Of a DNA stretch of 36,651 nt, positions 15,261 to 24,079 are shown one piece after another. The position numbers and the translations under genes were made by a program. This DNA is from SAR116 cluster bacterium AG-426-A06 (GTDB lineage: Bacteria > Pseudomonadota > Alphaproteobacteria > Puniceispirillales > Marisalimonadaceae), in contig QCNM01000006.1 of assembly GCA_003210115.1 (NCBI GenBank), positions 1 to 36,651 on the forward strand, written 5' to 3'. Each line of letters starts with the position of its first letter. The first letter of the stretch is position 1. The notes beneath the pieces are model-generated. The model did no database searches and was not told the origin of the DNA. It saw only the letters and a list, made by a program, of their open reading frames with translations.

Positions 15261-16779
15261 TTTAGATGCGATGACATTTATTGAAGTTAAAAATTTGTCA
15301 AAAACTTTTGATCAATTTTTAGCTAATGATTCTATATCTATAAATATAAAAAAAGGAGAGATTCATGCATTATTAGGGGAAAATGGTGCTGGAAAATCTA
15401 CATTAGTTAAATGTTTATACGGAGTTGTAAAACCTACTGATGGCCAAATTTTGATTAATGGTAATCATGTAACAATTAATAATCCTAGAGAAGCACGAAG
15501 TTATGGCATTGGGATGGTTTTTCAACATTTTTCATTATTTCCAGCTCTAACTGTCTCTGAAAATATATTAATATCACTTGATGAAAAAATAACAAAAAAA
15601 TATTTAGAAGATAAAATATCAATAACTGCTAAACAATGGAGCCTTCCGATTGAACCTACAAAAAAAGTTTTAGACTTATCAGTCGGTGAGCAACAGAGAG
15701 TTGAAATTATTAGATGTTTATTGCAAAATCCAAAACTCCTTATAATGGACGAACCAACATCGGTATTATCACCACAAGAAATAAATCAATTATTTAAAGT
15801 ATTAAGAAAATTAGCTAATTCAGGATGTAGTATTTTGTACATAAGCCACAAATTAAATGAAATTAAACAAATTGCTTCCAAGGTAACAATTCTGAGAAGT
15901 GGAAAGGTTATCTCTTCAACCAGTACTTCTAAAATATCAACTACAAGTATGGCTGAAAAAATGATTGGTAAGAAAGTGAAAAAAATAACTAAAATTTCTA
16001 AAAATAGGTTTGTAAATTCACCAAATGCTATTTCTATCAATAATTTGGATCGAAAAAAATTATCTCAATTTGGTACAGAATTAAAAAAAATAAGTTTCAA
16101 TGTTAAATATGGTGAAATTCTTGGCATTGCTGGAGTTGCTGGTAATGGACAAGTTGAACTAATGAATGCATTAAGTGGAGAAACATTAGGAGATCCAGAT
16201 GAGATTATTTTTGAAGATAAAAAAATTGGAAATACTAATATTAAATTCAGAAGAAGTTTAGGACTTGAGTTTGTTCCTGAAGAAAGAAATGGTCACGCAA
16301 CAGTTCCTGATATAACTCTTACCGAAAATACTTTTTTAACCTTTTATAATACTTATTCAAAAAATAATAATTTTCTTGATAATATATTGTTAAGTTCAAA
16401 TATGTCATCAGATGACTCTATATCAATTATAAATGACAATGATGTAAGATGCCCATATTCAAATCCATTAGCTGATCAATTATCAGGAGGAAACTTACAA
16501 AAATTTATTGTTGGTAGATCATTAAAAGCTAATCCAAAAGTATTGATTATTTCACAACCAACATGGGGTGTTGATATTGGTGCTGCCAGTGAAATTAGAA
16601 GTAAACTTTTACTATTAGCTAAAGCAGGAAAAGCTATCATACTGATAAGCCAAGATTTAGATGAAATTTATGAAATATCAAATAAAATTTGTGTAATAAA
16701 TAATGGATCCCTTTCAACACCAAAAATCACATCAAAAATCTCTGCTACGGATATTGGTATTTTAATGGGGATAAATTAG
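15250..16779 (+). CDS. BMP-family (nucleoside/simple sugar type) ABC transporter ATP-binding protein
   Basis: The protein is a 509-residue tandem ATPase, as in RbsA/YufO-like importers. Domain 1 has Walker A GENGAGKST (residues 43-51), signature LSVGEQQR (143-150) and Walker B LLIMDEPT (163-170). Domain 2 has the degenerate Walker A GIAGVAGNGQ, signature DQLSGGNLQK and ISQPTWGVDIGA. This asymmetry is normal for the family. The start overlaps the small membrane protein by 11 bases. An internal ATG (MTFIEVK, 15271) would avoid the overlap and is nearly as plausible. It energises the two permeases that follow. Confidence 0.88.
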   Translation: MTNNLDAMTFIEVKNLSKTFDQFLANDSISINIKKGEIHALLGENGAGKSTLVKCLYGVVKPTDGQILINGNHVTINNPREARSYGIGMVFQHFSLFPALTVSENILISLDEKITKKYLEDKISITAKQWSLPIEPTKKVLDLSVGEQQRVEIIRCLLQNPKLLIMDEPTSVLSPQEINQLFKVLRKLANSGCSILYISHKLNEIKQIASKVTILRSGKVISSTSTSKISTTSMAEKMIGKKVKKITKISKNRFVNSPNAISINNLDRKKLSQFGTELKKISFNVKYGEILGIAGVAGNGQVELMNALSGETLGDPDEIIFEDKKIGNTNIKFRRSLGLEFVPEERNGHATVPDITLTENTFLTFYNTYSKNNNFLDNILLSSNMSSDDSISIINDNDVRCPYSNPLADQLSGGNLQKFIVGRSLKANPKVLIISQPTWGVDIGAASEIRSKLLLLAKAGKAIILISQDLDEIYEISNKICVINNGSLSTPKITSKISATDIGILMGIN

Positions 16780-16790
16780 ATAATGCTCAA

Positions 16791-17867
16791 ATGATAGAAT
16801 TCACACCAAGAAAAATCCAATCAAGTTTTTGGACTATTTTAAGTCCTATAATTTCAATTACCATAACAATTCTAATTGGCTCATTAATTTTTAAAATTTT
16901 AAGTTATCCAGTTATAGAATCCTTATATCAAGTTTTTGTTTCTCCATTCTCTAGACCTGACAGAATTGCAGATATATTTGTTAAAGCTTGTCCACTTATT
17001 ATTATTGGTCTTGGTTTGATATTTTGCTTTAAAGCAAATATTTGGAACATCGGAGCAGAGGGTCAATTTATTCTCGGAGCTTTATGCGCAGGATCATTTG
17101 CATTACTATTTCCTGAAACAAAAACTTACACTTTATTATTTTCAATGTTTTTAATCGGTTTTGTAGGTGGTGCAATTTGGGCATCAATACCTGCAATTTT
17201 AAAGGTAAGATTAAATGTAAATGAGATTTTAGTAAGTTTAATGCTTGTTTACGTTGCAATGTTATTTATTGATTTTGTTGTTAGAGGCCCTTTACGTGAT
17301 CCAATGAGTTTTGGCTTTCCTTTATCTAAAGTTTATCCTGATGGGGCGATAATTAGCAAAGTAGACTTTCCGTTTATTGGTTTCTTAGGTCAGTTTCATT
17401 ATGGCATTTTTATTATTTTAATTTTATGTCCATTTATTTGGTTCTTCATCAATAAAACTTTACCAGGATTTCAAATAAAAATCTTTGGTTCATCTACAAG
17501 AGCTTCAGAATTTGCAGGGTTTAATAAAAATAAAATAACTTTTTATGTTTTACTTGTATCTGGTGGATTATCAGGTGTTGCAGGAGTAATAGAGGTTTCT
17601 GCTAATATGGGAAGACTTCAACCAGAAGTATCTTTTGGATATGGCTTTACAGCAATAATTGTTGCATTTTTAGGTCGTTTAAATCCATATGGAGTAGTTA
17701 TTGCAGGTATCATAATTGCAACAGCAAAACTTGGAGCTGATAATGCTCAAATGGTTTTAGGAATTCCAAAAGTAGTTACTGGTATTTTTGAAGGTATGTT
17801 ATTATTTTTTCTTCTCGCTGGTGAGACTATTCAAAAATATAAAATATCTATTAGGAAAGATAACTAA
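16791..17867 (+). CDS. BMP-family ABC transporter permease 1
   Basis: The 358-residue inner-membrane permease of the BPD_transp_2 type (RbsC/LivHM-like fold) has eight or more hydrophobic segments. Recognisable stretches are IADIFVKACPLIIIGLGLIFCFKANIWNIGAEGQF, the FKA...NIGAEGQ motif of nucleoside-type permeases, VRLNVNEILVSLMLVYVA, and SGGLSGVAGVIEVSANMGRL. It starts 11 bases after the ATPase and its stop shares a base with the next start (TAATG). It forms a heterodimeric pore with permease 2. Confidence 0.88.
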   Translation: MIEFTPRKIQSSFWTILSPIISITITILIGSLIFKILSYPVIESLYQVFVSPFSRPDRIADIFVKACPLIIIGLGLIFCFKANIWNIGAEGQFILGALCAGSFALLFPETKTYTLLFSMFLIGFVGGAIWASIPAILKVRLNVNEILVSLMLVYVAMLFIDFVVRGPLRDPMSFGFPLSKVYPDGAIISKVDFPFIGFLGQFHYGIFIILILCPFIWFFINKTLPGFQIKIFGSSTRASEFAGFNKNKITFYVLLVSGGLSGVAGVIEVSANMGRLQPEVSFGYGFTAIIVAFLGRLNPYGVVIAGIIIATAKLGADNAQMVLGIPKVVTGIFEGMLLFFLLAGETIQKYKISIRKDN

Positions 17868-18775
17868 TGGAAAACCTATTAATTACAATACTCCTAACTT
17901 CAATACCAATTTTATTAGCAGGATTGGGAGAACTTGTAACTGAAAAAAGTGGTGTTTTAAATCTTGGCGTTGAAGGAATGATGTTATGTGGAGCAGTTGC
18001 TGCACTTGGTTCTGTTTTAATTTTTGGTAATCCATACATAGGCATTTTATTTGGAGCTATTGCCGGAATATTAATAAGTACCGTTTTTTCTTTTTTTACA
18101 ATAACCCTTATGACAAACCAGGTTGCTACAGGACTAGGTCTTACTATTTTTGCTACGGCTCTAACAGGTTTAATTGGTGAACCTTTTGTAGGGAAAACAG
18201 CAGCTTCACTACCCAAATTAGAAATTATTTTTCTATCTGATATACCTTATATAGGTAAAATTTTGTTTTCTAATGATATACTTGTATATTTTGCAATATT
18301 TTTAATATTTTTTATCCATTTTGGGTTTCAAAACACAAAAATAGGTATCATTATAAGAGCTGTAGGAGACAATCATGATAGCGCACATTCTATTGGTTAC
18401 TCTGTAAAGTTAGTGAGATGGATAAGTACTTCATTTGGTGGTATGTGTGCTGGAATGGGTGGTGCTTACATACCATTGGCATTGACTCCACATTGGTCTG
18501 AAGGAATGACTGCAGGGAAAGGTTGGATAGCACTAGCTTTGGTCGTGTTTTCTTCTTGGATGCCAATAAGGTTATTAATTGGCGCATTAATATTTGGTGG
18601 TATAACAATTTTACAATTCGTTGCTCAAGCAAGAGGTTGGGATGTTCCATCACAATTTTTAAATATGTTACCGTATCTTGCTACTATTTTAGCCTTAGCG
18701 TTAATATCATTGAAATTAAGACATAATAATTATGCTCCAGCTTGCCTAGGAAAACATTTTTTAGGCAATAAATAA
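17867..18775 (+). CDS. BMP-family ABC transporter permease 2
   Basis: The second, shorter permease (302 residues) belongs to the same family. The N-terminal LTSIPILLAGLGELVTEKSGVLNLGVEGMML is the classical YufQ-like motif (E..G..NLG.EG). ALTGLIGEPFVGKTAASLP and RAVGDNHDSAHSIGYSVKLVRWISTSFGGMCAGMGGAYIPL (the RAVG.N..AA loop and GG..AG.GGA.) follow. Translation is coupled to permease 1 through a TAATG overlap. A 65-base AT-rich gap separates it from the binding-protein gene, which lies last in this operon. Confidence 0.88.
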   Translation: MENLLITILLTSIPILLAGLGELVTEKSGVLNLGVEGMMLCGAVAALGSVLIFGNPYIGILFGAIAGILISTVFSFFTITLMTNQVATGLGLTIFATALTGLIGEPFVGKTAASLPKLEIIFLSDIPYIGKILFSNDILVYFAIFLIFFIHFGFQNTKIGIIIRAVGDNHDSAHSIGYSVKLVRWISTSFGGMCAGMGGAYIPLALTPHWSEGMTAGKGWIALALVVFSSWMPIRLLIGALIFGGITILQFVAQARGWDVPSQFLNMLPYLATILALALISLKLRHNNYAPACLGKHFLGNK

Positions 18776-18852
18776 TAAAAATTTACCCTAAATTAAAAAA
18801 TCATTGTTTAATTAAATATAAACCTTAAAATTATCATTTTATGGAGTTGAAA

Positions 18853-19950
18853 ATGTATAAGAATTTTTTAAAAATTATAACTTTTTTAAGTATTCTTGTT
18901 TCACCTTTTTTATTTACTTCAGCATATGCAAAAACTAAAGTAGGATTTGTTTATTTAACAACTCCAGGAGATCATGGTTGGACTTATGCTCATGAACTAG
19001 GTAAACAGATGGTTAAAAAGGAGTTTGGAAACGATGTTGAAATTAGTATTGTAGAGAATGTTCCTGAAGGACCTGATGCAACAAGAGTAATTAGAGAATT
19101 AGCAAAACAAGGTAATCAAATAATCTTCACAACATCTTTTGGTTATATGGAGCCAACTTTAAAAGTTGCTAAAGAATTTCCAAATGTAAAATTTGAACAT
19201 ATGACAGGCTACAAAAGAACAAAAAATGTAGCTACTGGTAATATACGATTTTATGAAGGTAGATATGTCCAAGGTGTTGTTGCTGGATTAATGACAAAAA
19301 CAAACAAAATTGGTTATATCGGTGCTTATCCAATATCAGAAGTAATTATGGGAATAAATGCATTCGCTCAAGGATTAAGATCGGTAAATAAAAAAGCTAC
19401 AATTTCAGTAATATGGGCTAATACTTGGTATGATCCCGTAAAAGAAGCTGATGCGGCTAAAGTTCATATAGCAGAGGGTGCTGATATTTTAGCACAACAT
19501 ACAGATTCACCAGCTATGCTTCAAATTGCTGAAAAAAATGGTGCTTTAGGTTTTGGACAATCTACTGACATGGGTGCTTTTGCTCCAAAAGCTCAATTAT
19601 TTGCTTCAGTAAATAATTGGGGACCTTATTATATCAAAAAAATAAAGCAATTAAAAGATGGTAAATGGAATACTGGAGGTGGCCCTGATCACTGGGCAGG
19701 AAACACATGGGGTGGATTGTCCACAAACATGTTAACATTATCAAATTTTTCTAATATGCCGACTGACGTTGCCAAAAAAGCACAAGCAGCTCATGATGAA
19801 ATTAAAAGTGGAAAATTAAAGATTTTTGCTGGACCGTTAAAAACCAATGATGGTAAAGAAATTATTGGTGCTGGAAAAACTTTAGATGATGGAGCCTTAT
19901 GGGGTATGAATTATTACCTTGAGGGCGTTACAGGTAAAGTTCCAAAATAA
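18853..19950 (+). CDS. BMP-family ABC transporter substrate-binding protein
   Basis: The ATG chosen by the ORF track (18841) forms part of the ribosome-binding site: ATGGAGTTGAAAATG. GGAG at 18842-18845 lies 7 bases before the ATG at 18853, which I take as the start (MYKNFLKIITF). The signal peptide ends near SAYA before KTKVGFVYL. There is no lipobox, so it is a soluble periplasmic protein. BMP motifs include GDHGWTYAHELG, ATRVIRELAKQGNQIIFTTSFGY, GRYVQGVVAGLMTK and QHTDSPAMLQIAEKNG. Family ligands are nucleosides, riboflavin, sugars or purines; the ligand here cannot be fixed. A strong terminator follows. Confidence 0.88.
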   Translation: MYKNFLKIITFLSILVSPFLFTSAYAKTKVGFVYLTTPGDHGWTYAHELGKQMVKKEFGNDVEISIVENVPEGPDATRVIRELAKQGNQIIFTTSFGYMEPTLKVAKEFPNVKFEHMTGYKRTKNVATGNIRFYEGRYVQGVVAGLMTKTNKIGYIGAYPISEVIMGINAFAQGLRSVNKKATISVIWANTWYDPVKEADAAKVHIAEGADILAQHTDSPAMLQIAEKNGALGFGQSTDMGAFAPKAQLFASVNNWGPYYIKKIKQLKDGKWNTGGGPDHWAGNTWGGLSTNMLTLSNFSNMPTDVAKKAQAAHDEIKSGKLKIFAGPLKTNDGKEIIGAGKTLDDGALWGMNYYLEGVTGKVPK

Positions 19951-19962
19951 AGATAAAATTAA

Positions 19963-19996
19963 GCAAGCGATGTTTATTCCATCGCTTGCCTTTTTT
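19963..19996 (+). terminator. intrinsic terminator after BMP transporter operon
   Basis: GCAAGCGATG (19963-19972), loop TTTATTC, CATCGCTTGC (19980-19989) form a perfect 10-bp GC-rich stem. A cytosine and six thymines (19991-19996) follow. It lies 12 bases after the binding-protein stop and overlaps the track's TTG start of the next ORF, so that start is not credible. Confidence 0.9.
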
Positions 19997-20000
19997 AAAA

Positions 20001-20648
20001 TTGAAACATTTATTTTTTTTTATACTTGCTTTATTTTTTAATAACACTCTAATTGCAAAAGAATTAATAATTTCAGAAATTAAAAATAAAATTGAAACCG
20101 TAGATATTTACGGTAACAAATTTATTTTGAATAAAAATTATATAATCAAAAATGGTGACTTTGTTAAAAGTAAAAATCAAAATTCATATTTTGTCTTTAA
20201 CAATGTTAAGATTTGTTTAGCTAAAAATAGCGCAGTTAAATTTAAAGAAATTAAAAGTAAAAATGTCATTTTAGAACATATTAAAGGGAATTTATTAGTA
20301 AATAAGATTAAAAATAAAAGCTTAAAAGTTGAAATCAGTATATACAAGAAGTTTATTTTTAATGTCAAAGATAAAGTTTACATAAATCAGTTTAATAAAA
20401 ATAAATTTATAGTTAGAAGTTTTTTTGGTTTAAATTACAAACCACTTTATTCTAAGCAAACATTTAGGTTAAAAAACAATACCGCTTACAAATATGATAC
20501 AAAACTTAAAGAAACTAAAGTAAGTAATATATTAAAAGATCCCTTAATAATTAATTGTTTAACAAACAAAAAAATTATTGATGCTGATAAAAATTATTCA
20601 TTCTCGTGCATACAAAATGGAAAAAAATTAGTTTGTGGTTATAAATAA
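20001..20648 (+). CDS. exported FecR-like domain protein
   Basis: The track start (TTG 19986) lies inside the terminator stem. The TTG at 20001 gives MKHLFFFILALFFNNTLIA, a clean short signal peptide before KELIISEI. No ATG is available near the start. The body (about residues 25-100) resembles a FecR-type beta domain. GNKFILNKNYIIKNGDFVKS matches the usual 'G....L..GD.I.T' and VKICLAKNSAVKF matches '..i.L...S.l.'. The protein is very lysine- and asparagine-rich and has three cysteines in the last 30 residues. It ends 10 bases beyond the convergent TSUP stop. Its function is unknown. Confidence 0.6.
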   Translation: MKHLFFFILALFFNNTLIAKELIISEIKNKIETVDIYGNKFILNKNYIIKNGDFVKSKNQNSYFVFNNVKICLAKNSAVKFKEIKSKNVILEHIKGNLLVNKIKNKSLKVEISIYKKFIFNVKDKVYINQFNKNKFIVRSFFGLNYKPLYSKQTFRLKNNTAYKYDTKLKETKVSNILKDPLIINCLTNKKIIDADKNYSFSCIQNGKKLVCGYK

Positions 20649-21400
20649 AATTTAATTCCAAAATCAAAAAATATTTTTAAAGATATAAATCCTAATAATA
20701 TTAATATGAGTTTATCAAACAACTCTACAGAAACACTTTTAGCAATTTTATTTCCTATAGGCATACTAATAATTAATATACCAGTACAAATGAGACTTAT
20801 CACAAATATTTCAAAATTCATAAATTCATAATGAATTAATGCAGGAGCTTGAAATGCTGACATCATCATAAAATACACTGATATAGTTGGGATAAATGTT
20901 TTTCTATCGAGTTTAAAAGAGTTTAAAAATGTTATCGATATAGGTGCTGAAATTCCAGCCGCACCTTGAAAAATTCCTCCAAAAAAACCAAAAGGGAAAA
21001 AAAGGTTTTTTGATTTTTTATATTCTAATTTCCATGTTGGAACAAAAAACTTAAATGAAATAAAAATTATTACTATGATACCAACACAGAATGAAAGGAT
21101 ATCAAGAGATAAATTAGCAAGAAATATTGTTCCTAAAAATGCACCTCCACCTCCACCCAAAGCAAAAGAAAATGTAGCGAATAAGGGCAATATAGATTTT
21201 CTAAAATGATAAAGTTGCTGAATGTTAGATAAAAAATTTGGAACGACCATTAATACAACAGCCAATCTAACATCGTAAAATGCAGATATAACAGGAATTG
21301 TTATAATAGGTGCACCTGCGCCAGTTGCTCCTTTTAATACTCCAGCCAAAATAAAAGAAGCTATAATTATTAAGTAATAGGAAAAGTTATCTAAAGCCAA
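20639..21400 (-). CDS. TSUP-family (TauE/SafE) membrane transporter
   Basis: The 253-residue membrane protein has about eight hydrophobic segments in two similar halves. The first has IIASFILAGVLKGATGAGAPIITIPVISAF and the second has FPFFGFFGGIFQGAAGISAPISITFLNS-type sequence (G..G...GAAG.SAP). These are the conserved glycine-rich motifs of TSUP proteins, which export sulfite, sulfoacetate or other small organic anions. The start is TTG, only 3 bases after the aldolase stop, so it is the last gene of the three-gene leftward operon. The substrate is unknown; a C2-C3 acid from the aldolase step is possible. Confidence 0.82.
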   Translation of the reverse strand: MALDNFSYYLIIIASFILAGVLKGATGAGAPIITIPVISAFYDVRLAVVLMVVPNFLSNIQQLYHFRKSILPLFATFSFALGGGGGAFLGTIFLANLSLDILSFCVGIIVIIFISFKFFVPTWKLEYKKSKNLFFPFGFFGGIFQGAAGISAPISITFLNSFKLDRKTFIPTISVYFMMMSAFQAPALIHYEFMNFEIFVISLICTGILIISMPIGNKIAKSVSVELFDKLILILLGFISLKIFFDFGIKFYL

Positions 21401-21403
21401 AAT

Positions 21404-22165
21404 TTACTCATAATTAATTTCTGAAAGCTTCTTTCCTACAATTTCAGCGAAAAACCTTAAATCTGTGCCAATAGTAGCCAGATCAAAACCTTCTTGAAAT
21501 TTTTGATTTAAATAATTTGAAGAAAGACAATGAATACCAATTTTTTTATTATTTTTCTTACATGCTATTTTTATTTTTTCAATAGCATTGATCATTACTT
21601 CTTCAGTTCTATCTAAACCAGGTTTTAATCCCAATGAAACACTTAAATCTGAAGGGCCAATATAAACTCCAGACAAATTATCTACTGACGAAATTTTTTC
21701 AACATTATCTAGTCCCTCCTCTGTTTCTATCATAGCAAGGGTAATGATATGTTCGTTTGCTTCATCATGATAATTAGATCCATGAATTAAAGCAGCTCTA
21801 GTAGGACCTGAACTTCTAAACCCTTGAGGAACATATTGTGTTGTTTGGACAAATTGCTTACAGTCATTTTCATTATTAATCATTGGACAAATGATCCCAA
21901 GAAATCCTGCATCTAGAAGTTTCATAATTATACCTGGTTCATTCCAAGGCACTCTAGCTAAAGGAGTTATTTCTCCAGAGCCCATAGATTGAATCATATT
22001 TAGTGCCTGTTGATAATCTACAAGTCCATGTTGCAAATCTACAGTCAATGAATGAAAATTATTTAAAGACATAATTTCAGTAGTTACAGTAGACGGTATT
22101 GAGCACCATCCATTTACTACGCTTTTATTTTGATCCCATCGTTTTTTTAAACTTAATTTTTTCAT
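21404..22165 (-). CDS. HpcH/HpaI-family aldolase
   Basis: This is a class II pyruvate-type aldolase, cleaving 2-keto-3-deoxy sugar acids or 4-hydroxy-2-oxo acids. Seen are NGWCSIPSTVTTEIMS at the N-terminus, TVDLQHGLVDYQ (catalytic histidine), GEITPLARVPWNEPGIIMKLLDAGFLGIICPMI (substrate arginine and barrel motif), and AMIETEEGLDNVEKI with VYIGPSDLSVSLG. The last pair supplies the metal-binding glutamate and aspartate. At 253 residues the length is normal. The start codon shares a base with the stop of the upstream dehydrogenase (TGATG). A hydroxypyruvate or pyruvate product would suit that neighbour. Confidence 0.87.
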   Translation of the reverse strand: MKKLSLKKRWDQNKSVVNGWCSIPSTVTTEIMSLNNFHSLTVDLQHGLVDYQQALNMIQSMGSGEITPLARVPWNEPGIIMKLLDAGFLGIICPMINNENDCKQFVQTTQYVPQGFRSSGPTRAALIHGSNYHDEANEHIITLAMIETEEGLDNVEKISSVDNLSGVYIGPSDLSVSLGLKPGLDRTEEVMINAIEKIKIACKKNNKKIGIHCLSSNYLNQKFQEGFDLATIGTDLRFFAEIVGKKLSEINYE

Positions 22166-23145
22166 CAGATACCTATTTCTTTGTTATTAACAACAACTGA
22201 TTGATTTATTTTATCATCTAAAACATCTAGAACATTTTGAACAGTTTCTGTTGCCATTCTTACAGTTGATTCTATTGTCACACCAGCGATATGAGGTGAT
22301 AAAATTACATTATTTAATTTAAATAAAGGATTGGATGACGGTGTTGGCTCAACATCGAAAACATCTAAACCAGCTCCAGCTATTTTCTTACTTGTAAGAG
22401 CTTCATACAAATCTTCTTCATTTAAAATGCCACCTCTTGCACAATTAATAATAAATGAACTTTTTTTCATAAGATCAAATTCTTGTTTTGTGAATAAATC
22501 TGTAGTTTCGTTATTCTTTGGACAATGAAGAGTAACGGCATCCATCTTTTGTAAATTCTCACTAATATTATCAACTGGAATAGCACCTGAGATCTTGACT
22601 TTCTCTTTTTCAACATATGGATCATAAACATAGACATTCATGTCAAAAGCCAATGCTCTTTTTACAAAGTTTGATCCAATTCTGCCAAAACCTATAACTA
22701 AAATATTTTTTTGCGCCAAATCCCAAGCTTTAACATCCCATCTATTGGTCCAATCCCCTTTTCTAGTAAAATCATCGTAATAAAATACATTTTTGCTTAA
22801 GGCTAATAAAAAAAACATTGCTTGTTCTGAAACTGAAATCATATTTGAATGTGCGGCTATAGTGAGTGGAATTTTTTTATTATTTAGTGACATTAAATCA
22901 ATTGAATCATAACCTACACCATGTCTAGATACTACTTGTAATTTATTTGCCGCTTCTATGATTCTACTAGAAATTTTTGCTGTCCTTACGGTAATGCCAT
23001 TAACATCTTTTGCAGCCTCTAATATCTCGTTTTCGTCATCACTCATCAAAACATTAAATTCAATATCCGTTCTGTTTTTTAGCATTTTTAAACCTTGTTC
23101 ATGCAAACCTTGTACGACTAAAACTTTATATTTATTTGAACTCAT
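22165..23145 (-). CDS. D-2-hydroxyacid dehydrogenase (phosphoglycerate dehydrogenase-like)
   Basis: This NAD-dependent D-isomer 2-hydroxyacid dehydrogenase has 326 residues. The Rossmann motif VIGFGRIGSNF is at residues 150-160. The catalytic triad is R237 (NCARGGILNEEDL), E266 (DVFDVEPTP) and H285 (LSPHIAGVT). It lacks the C-terminal ACT/ASB regulatory domains of full-length SerA. It is therefore more likely a catabolic hydroxypyruvate/glyoxylate-type or sugar-acid dehydrogenase than a serine-pathway enzyme. It is the first gene of the leftward operon with the aldolase and TSUP exporter. A 68-base gap separates it from the dioxygenase gene. Confidence 0.87.
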   Translation of the reverse strand: MSSNKYKVLVVQGLHEQGLKMLKNRTDIEFNVLMSDDENEILEAAKDVNGITVRTAKISSRIIEAANKLQVVSRHGVGYDSIDLMSLNNKKIPLTIAAHSNMISVSEQAMFFLLALSKNVFYYDDFTRKGDWTNRWDVKAWDLAQKNILVIGFGRIGSNFVKRALAFDMNVYVYDPYVEKEKVKISGAIPVDNISENLQKMDAVTLHCPKNNETTDLFTKQEFDLMKKSSFIINCARGGILNEEDLYEALTSKKIAGAGLDVFDVEPTPSSNPLFKLNNVILSPHIAGVTIESTVRMATETVQNVLDVLDDKINQSVVVNNKEIGI

Positions 23146-23213
23146 AAATTGACATCCTTAAATAAATTTCTTTAATATTATATGGTTAATGAATAATTTA
23201 AAAGGAAAGAGTA

Positions 23214-24065
23214 ATGAATTTCAAAAAAGTTCATCCAGATTTTGGAATTGAAATTAAAGACATAAAAATTAATAAAGCAGATAAAAAGGATATAAACAAA
23301 ATTTTAAATCTTTTTGAGGAACATTCACTCATTGTTTTTAAAAATCAAAAAATAACTAATGAAGAACAGCTTGATTTTGCTAAAAATTTTGGTGTATTAG
23401 AAGTAACAAAACCAGGGACAATAGGTACAAATTCTAATCTAGTTATATTAACCAACATGGATGAAAATGGTAAAGTAGTTGATCATTTGCATAAACAAGC
23501 AAAAAATGATAGGGCTAATCAACAATGGCATAGTGATAGTTCTTTTAAAATACATCCTGCACATGCTTCAATTCTTAATGGAAGAACAACACCTAAAATT
23601 GGAGGTGGTACCCAATTTATATGTATGAGAAACATATATAATAAACTTGATCGATCTATCCAAAAACAACTTGATAATCTTGATGCAATTCATCACTTTG
23701 CTCATTCCAGATCAAAAATTGATCCTACTATGGTAAGCCAAATTGAATTAGATAAATTTCCACCAGTGGTTCATCCAATGGTGAAAATCAATCCAGTCAA
23801 TCATAAGAAGGCTGTTTATTTTGGATCGCATACGAAATCAATTAAAAATTTAGAAGATGTTGAAAGTTCAAACTTACTTAAATATTTAAACGATTTCATC
23901 AATAATGAAGAATATATTTATTCACATAAATGGGATGATAATGATTTGATTGTTTGGGATAATCGTTCAATGGTTCATAGAGGACAACCTTATGATATAA
24001 CTGAACCAAGATATTTAGTTAGAGCCACAATTTCAGATACATTGTCAACGGGCACTTACCTGTAA
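23214..24065 (+). CDS. TauD/TfdA-family 2-oxoglutarate-dependent dioxygenase
   Basis: This Fe(II)/2-oxoglutarate dioxygenase has 283 residues. The iron ligands are H106 and D108 (QQWHSDSSF) with the distal H255 (RSMVHRGQPYD). R266 or R270 (PRYLVRAT) would bind the 2-oxoglutarate carboxylate. The N-terminal half (HSLIVFKNQKITNEEQLDFAKNFG) is typical of the family. Members hydroxylate sulfonates, aryloxyacids, amines or carnitine-like compounds to release part of the molecule. AAAGGAAAGAG precedes the ATG. It is followed 14 bases later by the GMC oxidoreductase, which could oxidise the alcohol produced. The substrate is unknown. Confidence 0.88.
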   Translation: MNFKKVHPDFGIEIKDIKINKADKKDINKILNLFEEHSLIVFKNQKITNEEQLDFAKNFGVLEVTKPGTIGTNSNLVILTNMDENGKVVDHLHKQAKNDRANQQWHSDSSFKIHPAHASILNGRTTPKIGGGTQFICMRNIYNKLDRSIQKQLDNLDAIHHFAHSRSKIDPTMVSQIELDKFPPVVHPMVKINPVNHKKAVYFGSHTKSIKNLEDVESSNLLKYLNDFINNEEYIYSHKWDDNDLIVWDNRSMVHRGQPYDITEPRYLVRATISDTLSTGTYL

Positions 24066-24079
24066 ATTGGAAACAATCT

